DNA from: an archaeon RBG_16_50_20
GTDB lineage: Archaea > Thermoproteota > Bathyarchaeia > 40CM-2-53-6
Length of the DNA: 33,361 bases
Reading direction: 5' to 3'
Assembly: GCA_001768965.1 (NCBI GenBank)
Contig: MEMY01000095.1
Coordinates: 1-33,361, forward strand
Under the pieces are notes generated by a model that did not search any database, was not told the DNA's origin, and was given only the letters and a program-made list of their open reading frames with translations. Within the stretch, counting starts at the first letter, position 1, and every line of letters begins with the position of its first letter. This document shows, piece after piece, positions 27,872 to 33,361 of this stretch. The position numbers and the translations under genes are program-made.

Positions 27872-28723
27872 TTATGCAGGTTTGATGAACAATAGTACCT
27901 GGGATGTCGCGTACATGAAAACTAAGCCGAGGATTATGGCAAAAGGTAGCCCTGGAAACATGTCGCGGCCTTCGAGCATTTTGAAGCCCAGATAGGCTCC
28001 GACTACGAGTCCGATGGACGCGGCAACAAAGGGTAGTGGACCGAAATTCATCATTGAGTTACTTGCGAGCATAGAGTAGAACACCATGTCACCCATGCCG
28101 ACCGTCAAATCCCCGTACGTGAAGACGGCTCCCGTGAATTCCTCAAGATCAGTCGACTGCGCCATCTTCCCAATCGGCCCTTTGTATACGGCGAAAATGT
28201 CGTAGGCCGCCAGAGCAAGCAAAAGTGCAGCTGCGGTTAGTGTCGGGATTGAGACGCCCAGAAAGGTTCCGGTCATTCCTCCGATTAGGATTATGGCAGC
28301 AAAGTGGACCCCGCCTTTCGATTTGTGAAGTGCCAACCCGAGTGTGACTGAAACAAGCAGGCTAATGATCAGCCAAATCCAGCTGTCCGAAGCCAAGAAG
28401 GATGGAAAGTAGTCGGCGTAGAGTGTGCCGTACCATGTGAAGAGGAAGAAGACGAGGGCGAGAACTGCGAGGTTGATCAGGTACCTTACGATGCGTTTCA
28501 GCCCGAATTTTATGAAGAGGTACATCATGGTCCCAGTAGCAGCCATCAAGATTACGAAGATGCTCGCATTCAGTGTAATGCCCCCAGTTGTTTCGGGAAA
28601 GATTGTGATTGTTTCTATTGGGGCGTTGGAGGCTCGAAGACTGTAGGTTAACGCGCCTGCTAACGCTATGGCGAGTATCTCGGGGAGCAGAAGTGTTGGT
28701 TTTGCTTTGAATTCGTTACTCAA
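27872..28723 (-). CDS. Presenilin/signal peptide peptidase-family intramembrane aspartyl protease
   Basis: Polytopic; YD motif in ALAAYDIFAVYKGPIGKMA and GxGD in YGDLTVGMGDMVFYSML. Confidence 0.88.
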   Translation of the reverse strand: MSNEFKAKPTLLLPEILAIALAGALTYSLRASNAPIETITIFPETTGGITLNASIFVILMAATGTMMYLFIKFGLKRIVRYLINLAVLALVFFLFTWYGTLYADYFPSFLASDSWIWLIISLLVSVTLGLALHKSKGGVHFAAIILIGGMTGTFLGVSIPTLTAAALLLALAAYDIFAVYKGPIGKMAQSTDLEEFTGAVFTYGDLTVGMGDMVFYSMLASNSMMNFGPLPFVAASIGLVVGAYLGFKMLEGRDMFPGLPFAIILGLVFMYATSQVLLFIKPA

Positions 28724-29249
28724 TCTGTATCCTCACCTGTGAACGGCATTTGCCGCAAAAATCTGGACCTTTATAGTCAGTGTCAGCGAGCGTGTTAGAA
28801 AAGTACATCACACATGACGTGTCAGAGCAGTGCTCTAAACCCACCATATGACCAATTTCGTGGATAGCTTCTTTGACGACCCGTTCCACGAACAGACCAG
28901 CTTTGCTGCGAGAAGAGGCTTTCAATCTGTAGGTTGAGATGATTCCCACGCGGCCTGGCAGCCTAGCTTCCCCGAATACGAAATTCAATCCCGGAACAAA
29001 CAGATCAAAATGTGTAACGCCCAAAAGTCTGTTGACTTGCAGATTTTGGATTTCCTGCTCAAGAAGTATAAGGATCCGGGTTGAGTGATATTGGTTTCTA
29101 AGTGAATCGTAGGCCTCTGCTGGTTCAGCGAGTGTACTGGTGATGCTTGCATCAATCCAGGGAAATCTTGTGGTGATTGGATCTCGCAAAGTGTCAAGTG
29201 GATAGTCTAGGGTGGTACCGACCTGGATGAGCCCTAAGGTCTCAGACGT
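28716..29249 (-). CDS. Archaemetzincin; start uncertain, ORF extends to 29342
   Basis: HEIGHMVGLEHCSDTSCVMYFSNTLADTDYKGPDFCGKC. Confidence 0.9.
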   Translation of the reverse strand, partial: TSETLGLIQVGTTLDYPLDTLRDPITTRFPWIDASITSTLAEPAEAYDSLRNQYHSTRILILLEQEIQNLQVNRLLGVTHFDLFVPGLNFVFGEARLPGRVGIISTYRLKASSRSKAGLFVERVVKEAIHEIGHMVGLEHCSDTSCVMYFSNTLADTDYKGPDFCGKCRSQVRIQIE

Positions 29250-30501
29250 CGCAGATCTCTCCGGGTCGCGGTGTCGTCGCCTGCAGTCCCAATTCCTGTG
29301 ATGCCCAGTCCGCCAAGTGCCTGCAGTTTGCTTCTTCTCCATGAATCACGAAAACTTTCGTTCGCTTGTCAAGATCCCTGAGCGTCTCTTGAAGTTGTGT
29401 TTTTCCGCCGTGTGATGAGAAGTCGAATTTCTCAACGCGCGCTCCGACCTTGCGTGCCTTTCCATGAAGTATGAAGCGTCCTTCGTCAAGTAATATTCTT
29501 CCGGGGGAACCTTGCACCTGATAGCTCACTAGGAAGATTCCGTTGTCTTTGTTGTTTGCGATGTTCTCCATGTAGAAAACGGATGCTCCTCCTTTCAGCA
29601 TTCCTGCGGGGGAAACTATGACTCCTGCAGTTCGGGCCGCGCGACGTCGACCGTTCCAATTCGATATCTGGTCAGCCTGCCTCATTGCCTGCTTGAACTG
29701 TTCCTGGTTTCTCAGGGAGTCTGGATGCTCCTCAAGCATTCTGATCGCATCCAAAGCCATACCATCTACGAAGACCGGGTAGGAGAAGTTGTGGTCGGCG
29801 AGCATGCAGATAATTTCCTGGGAGCGACCCACTCCGAAGGCCGGGACTAGCACGGTGCCTCCTGCTTCCACAACCTCTTTGCATGCGAGGACGAAGTTTC
29901 GCTCGGACTCAACTCGATCTGGGTGATCCTCTGCAGCGTATGTGCTCTCTATGACGATCGCATCCAGATCGTTGTAAGCTCGGTCTGCACCGGGTACGAG
30001 ATGCGTTGGAATCAGATTGAAATCTCCAGTGTAGAGAACCCGTTTTCCCTCAGCCGCCACGATTACCTGTGCGCTTCCAGGTATGTGCCCTGCGTTGACC
30101 AGGGTGATTTCAGCATCGCCCACTGTAAATTTGGAGCGATAATTTACTGGGAGGACATGGTTCAGCATATTTTCGAGGTCTATGTATTCGAAGGGAAGAT
30201 AGTAGCCGCTGAGTTTGATCATGTCGCGCACGAGGACTTTCGTCAGCTTGAATGTCGGCTCAATGCCGTAAACGGGCAACCTGGACGCATGAGCATAGAA
30301 TAGAGGTATCAGCCCACTGTGATCGAGGTGAGCATGAGTCAGGACGACTGCATCAAGATCCCTCGGAGAGATGTGAACTGGAAAGCCCAGGTCATGGTTT
30401 ATCATAACTCCATAATCCATGAGTATCTGGCTACGGGCGGTTTTGACAGCCACACCGGATCTTCCAACTTCCTGACAAGCGCCTAGGAATCGCAGTTGCA
30501 T
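29242..30501 (-). CDS. Beta-CASP metallo-beta-lactamase ribonuclease (aCPSF2-like)
   Basis: MQLRFLGACQEVGRSGVAVKT; VVLTHAHLDHSGLIPLFY; GHIPGSAQVIV; YTGDFNL; VFVIHGEEANCRHLADW. Confidence 0.92.
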   Translation of the reverse strand: MQLRFLGACQEVGRSGVAVKTARSQILMDYGVMINHDLGFPVHISPRDLDAVVLTHAHLDHSGLIPLFYAHASRLPVYGIEPTFKLTKVLVRDMIKLSGYYLPFEYIDLENMLNHVLPVNYRSKFTVGDAEITLVNAGHIPGSAQVIVAAEGKRVLYTGDFNLIPTHLVPGADRAYNDLDAIVIESTYAAEDHPDRVESERNFVLACKEVVEAGGTVLVPAFGVGRSQEIICMLADHNFSYPVFVDGMALDAIRMLEEHPDSLRNQEQFKQAMRQADQISNWNGRRRAARTAGVIVSPAGMLKGGASVFYMENIANNKDNGIFLVSYQVQGSPGRILLDEGRFILHGKARKVGARVEKFDFSSHGGKTQLQETLRDLDKRTKVFVIHGEEANCRHLADWASQELGLQATTPRPGEICDV

Positions 30502-30574
30502 TCGTAATCAGCTAGTTTCCTTGTATCTCGAATTGCCGGAGCTAACTTGTATTCGTCCTTGTAAGAATGTCGGA

Positions 30575-31276
30575 TTACCCGTACATTCCCCGCAGCGACC
30601 GAGCGGTTTGCTGCAGCCGCTTGTCTATCTCTTCCTCAATGCCCTTTGCGTCGTATTCTAGATCCTTCACATCCACTTTCAGGCCATAGGCCTTCGAGAT
30701 TGATTTGATAGCCGTGGCCGCTGCTTTCGGATCGGCATGATCAGCGGACGCGTATGGAAGAATCGCAACGGCTGGAAAGCTTCGCTTCTCGAATTCACCT
30801 AACATGACCGCCAGAGGTCCGTAGACGAAGAGGCCTGCCTCTAGCGAGGGGTGCTTCATCTTTCTAGATTTGAGTGGGTAGGTCCGCGTGGGGACTATTC
30901 GCACTCCATCGGGGCCCGATTGGAGGGTCCCATCTAATCCTCCGATGAGAACGGCGTCCCGGAACTTGCTATTCATAGCCCAGTTGGCGAGAGTCTTGGC
31001 GAATTCAGCCTCCTCACTTCGGTGTGGGGAAAACTCGAGTTTGACCAGTATGATCTTCCCAGCTTTGTAGACTTCGAAGGGTGTTACTAGTCCGTCGTCC
31101 GATGTTGCGATGAATGGAGGTGGATGTGCTACATCCACGAACCCTATCCGTTCCGCCTTCAAGGTGTGAACGAGGTATGAGACAGATATGTAGCCCGTCT
31201 CGCCTACTCCATGGAATCCTGTTATGAGCGTACAGTTGCGAAGGTTTGATGTTCGCACCAACAGGTTGACGGGCAA
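30575..31276 (-). CDS. PAC2-family protein (proteasome assembly chaperone-like)
   Basis: LITGFHGVGETGYISVSYLVHTLKAERIGFV; DAVLIGGLDG; FVYGPLAVMLGEFEKRSFPAVAILPYA. Confidence 0.87.
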   Translation of the reverse strand: MPVNLLVRTSNLRNCTLITGFHGVGETGYISVSYLVHTLKAERIGFVDVAHPPPFIATSDDGLVTPFEVYKAGKIILVKLEFSPHRSEEAEFAKTLANWAMNSKFRDAVLIGGLDGTLQSGPDGVRIVPTRTYPLKSRKMKHPSLEAGLFVYGPLAVMLGEFEKRSFPAVAILPYASADHADPKAAATAIKSISKAYGLKVDVKDLEYDAKGIEEEIDKRLQQTARSLRGMYG

Positions 31277-31493
31277 ATGGGTCTCCTCAAAATCCTACTG
31301 AAGAGGTTCGAAAACCTACTTCTCGCACGAATGGCTGGACCGATATAATAAGTTCGCTGGATTCTTGCACCGTTTTTTGGCTGCAACTTCTCAACGCACT
31401 CGATCGTACGCGATTCCAAAATCGGAATAGTGAAGATGCAGACTCTCTTGAGAATCAGCGGTATATCATCTCTTATCGGTGGGCTGAGAAAAT

Positions 31494-31535
31494 CCTTATA
31501 ACCGCCAGTTTTCATGCAGAGAAGTCACCTGAGGT
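31494..31535 (+). promoter_or_regulatory. Thermosome promoter and ribosome-binding site
   Basis: ccTTATAacc at about 31495-31503 and GAGGT at 31531-31535, upstream of GTG 31544. Confidence 0.55.
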
Positions 31536-31543
31536 AACAAAAA

Positions 31544-33169
31544 GTGTCGTATTTAGCTGGTCAACCTGTTCTCATATTGAAAGAAGGTTCGAGTCGCAAT
31601 CGCGGACGAGACGCTCAACGAAGCAACATCACTGCAGCAATCATCGTATCCGAGGTTGTCAAGAGCACCCTTGGACCGCGCGGCATGGACAAGATGCTTG
31701 TCGACAGCTTGGGCGACGTGACTGTAACTAACGACGGCGCCACGATCCTTGACGAAATAGATGTCCAGAACCCCGCCGCCAAAATGATGGTTGAAGTTGC
31801 CAAGACACAAGACGATGAGGTCGGCGACGGGACAACCACGGCCGTTGTCCTTGCAGGCGAATTATTGAAACGAGCACAAAACTTGCTGGACGACAACGTT
31901 CACCCCACGACCATCGTAGCGGGTTACAAGAAGGCCGCTGATCGTGCGGTCCAGATCCTCGATTCATTGGGCGAACCGATCAAACTGGAAGACAAAGCTG
32001 CGCTGAAGAAAGTTGCTATGACTTCGATGCACAGTAAAGGTCTTGGTGGTGTCCGTGAACATTTCGCGGACATTGCGGTCACTGCTATTTTGCAGGTGAT
32101 GGAGAAGCGAGGCGATTCCTGGAACGCTGACATTGACAACATACAGCTCGTCAAGAAGGAAGGCAAGAGCATGCTGGACACGGAGCTGGTGAAGGGCGTA
32201 ATCGTGGACAAGGAAGTGGTTCACCCGGGGATGCCCAAACAAGTCAAGAATGCAAAGGTCGCGCTGCTTGACGCGGCATTGGAGATTGAGAAAACTGAGA
32301 CTTCGGCGGAGATACGTATCAACGATCCAACTCAGATGAAGGCCTTCTTAGACGAGGAAACTCACATGATGAAGGAAATGGTGGACAAGATCAAGGCGTC
32401 CGGGGCTAACGTTGTGCTCTGCCAGAAAGGGATCGACGACACAACACAACATTTCCTGGCGAAAGAAGGAGTCCTCGCAGTGAGGAGAATCAAGAAGTCC
32501 GACATGGAGAAGCTGGCTAGAGCGACCGGAGGCAAAATCGTAACCAACCTAGACGACCTGAAGGCTCCAGACCTTGGCAAGGCAGGCCTCGTTGAGGAGA
32601 AAAAGGTCGGCGACGATAAGATGGTCTTCATTCAAGAGTGCAAAGATCCCAGATCGGTCAGCATCCTAATCAGAGCCGGCCTTGAGCGGTTAGTCGACGA
32701 AGCTGAAAGAGCGCTCAAGGACGCGCTTTCCGTCGTGGCCGATGTCGTACACAAACCCAAAGTTGTGACTGGTGCAGGTGCGATCGAGGCTGAACTGTCA
32801 AAGAAGTTGATAGATTACGCGATCAAGGTCGGCGGGCGCGAGCAACTTGCAATAGAGGCCTTCGCCGAAACGCTTGATACGATTCCGAAGACTCTGGCCG
32901 ACAATGCAGGTTTGGATCCGATCGATATCATGGTGTCACTGCGTTCGGCACACCAGAAGAAAGATGGTCTGACATACGGAGTGGACGTCTTCGAGGGCAA
33001 GATCAGGGACATGAGGAAGCAGGGTGTCCTGGAGCCTGTTCGCGTTAAAGAGCAGGCAATTAAGTCCGCAGCCGAAGCTGCATCAATGATCTTGCGGGTC
33101 GATGACGTGATCGCCGCAGCCAAACCGCCCCCAAGTCCACCTCCAAGAGGCGGAGAACCCGACTACTAG
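31544..33169 (+). CDS. thsA: Thermosome subunit (group II chaperonin), GTG start
   Basis: [65 protein letters not shown]. Confidence 0.98.
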   Translation: MSYLAGQPVLILKEGSSRNRGRDAQRSNITAAIIVSEVVKSTLGPRGMDKMLVDSLGDVTVTNDGATILDEIDVQNPAAKMMVEVAKTQDDEVGDGTTTAVVLAGELLKRAQNLLDDNVHPTTIVAGYKKAADRAVQILDSLGEPIKLEDKAALKKVAMTSMHSKGLGGVREHFADIAVTAILQVMEKRGDSWNADIDNIQLVKKEGKSMLDTELVKGVIVDKEVVHPGMPKQVKNAKVALLDAALEIEKTETSAEIRINDPTQMKAFLDEETHMMKEMVDKIKASGANVVLCQKGIDDTTQHFLAKEGVLAVRRIKKSDMEKLARATGGKIVTNLDDLKAPDLGKAGLVEEKKVGDDKMVFIQECKDPRSVSILIRAGLERLVDEAERALKDALSVVADVVHKPKVVTGAGAIEAELSKKLIDYAIKVGGREQLAIEAFAETLDTIPKTLADNAGLDPIDIMVSLRSAHQKKDGLTYGVDVFEGKIRDMRKQGVLEPVRVKEQAIKSAAEAASMILRVDDVIAAAKPPPSPPPRGGEPDY

Positions 33170-33186
33170 ACTGAACAACGCCCCCG

Positions 33187-33207
33187 TTTCTCTTTCTCTT
33201 CCTTTTC
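33187..33207 (+). terminator. Pyrimidine/T-rich tract after thermosome gene
   Basis: tttctctttctcttccttttcc just after the stop, before the tRNA. Confidence 0.4.
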
Positions 33208-33272
33208 CGCAGCTTGCGCACTGTTAAAATACCGTTTGACCGCGTTAATCGGTTTGTTCCGGGCAACTTGGG

Positions 33273-33361
33273 GCTCCGGTAGTATAGCCCGGTCAAGGCG
33301 CGTGACGCCGAGAGTATGCTGGCCTCTCGACATTGTGGAGAGAGTCAGCGACGCGGGTTCG
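33273..33361 (+). tRNA. tRNA-Glu(CUC), truncated by window edge, with two putative mini-introns
   Basis: Acceptor GCTCCGG; D-arm GTAT-AGCCCGGTCAA-[17 nt]-GTAT; anticodon stem CTGGC/GTCAG; loop CTCTCG-[13 nt]-A; T-stem GCGGG + TTCG. Removing both inserts restores a normal cloverleaf. Confidence 0.75.

Noticed and set aside
31222-31515. 97-aa minus-strand ORF upstream of thermosome
   Set aside because: Overlaps the divergent promoter region and the PAC2 gene start; no domain-like sequence.
1-33361. CRISPR arrays, transposases, prophage or toxin-antitoxin loci
   Set aside because: No regularly spaced repeats, no transposase-like motifs and no phage structural genes seen on either strand.

Overview
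This is a gene-dense, roughly 50% GC archaeal chromosomal segment. S8e, SRP19, thermosome, ABCE1/Rli1, Cgi121, aCPSF-type beta-CASP nuclease, archaemetzincin and presenilin-like protease together suggest a TACK-type archaeon; the lineage is an inference. Most of it is housekeeping: MoeA, SRP19/S8e, a Smc-ScpA-ScpB condensin operon, (Z)-prenyl diphosphate synthase, MTA phosphorylase, GPN GTPase, CinA-like protein, ABCE1, isoaspartyl peptidase/asparaginase, a t6A/ac4C tRNA-modification neighbourhood (Sua5, THUMP/Tan1-like, Cgi121), beta-CASP nuclease, PAC2 protein and thermosome. The observations most worth following up are: (1) a nearly identical in-frame 285-bp tandem duplication inside moeA; (2) a very acidic, Trp-rich 38-aa ORF with its own promoter-like element just upstream of ABCE1, missed by the ORF track; (3) a translationally coupled accessory cluster (HTH-nucleotidyltransferase / B12-radical SAM / GT2 / unknown) with a divergent GT-C-like membrane protein and a palindromic operator beside its TATA box; (4) a tRNA-Glu(CUC) at the right edge that appears interrupted by two mini-insertions (17 nt in the D-arm, 13 nt in the anticodon loop); (5) dense inverted repeats in a convergent intergenic region and a possible alternative-hairpin switch upstream of the CinA-like gene. 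All product calls come from reading motifs by eye; no database search was run.
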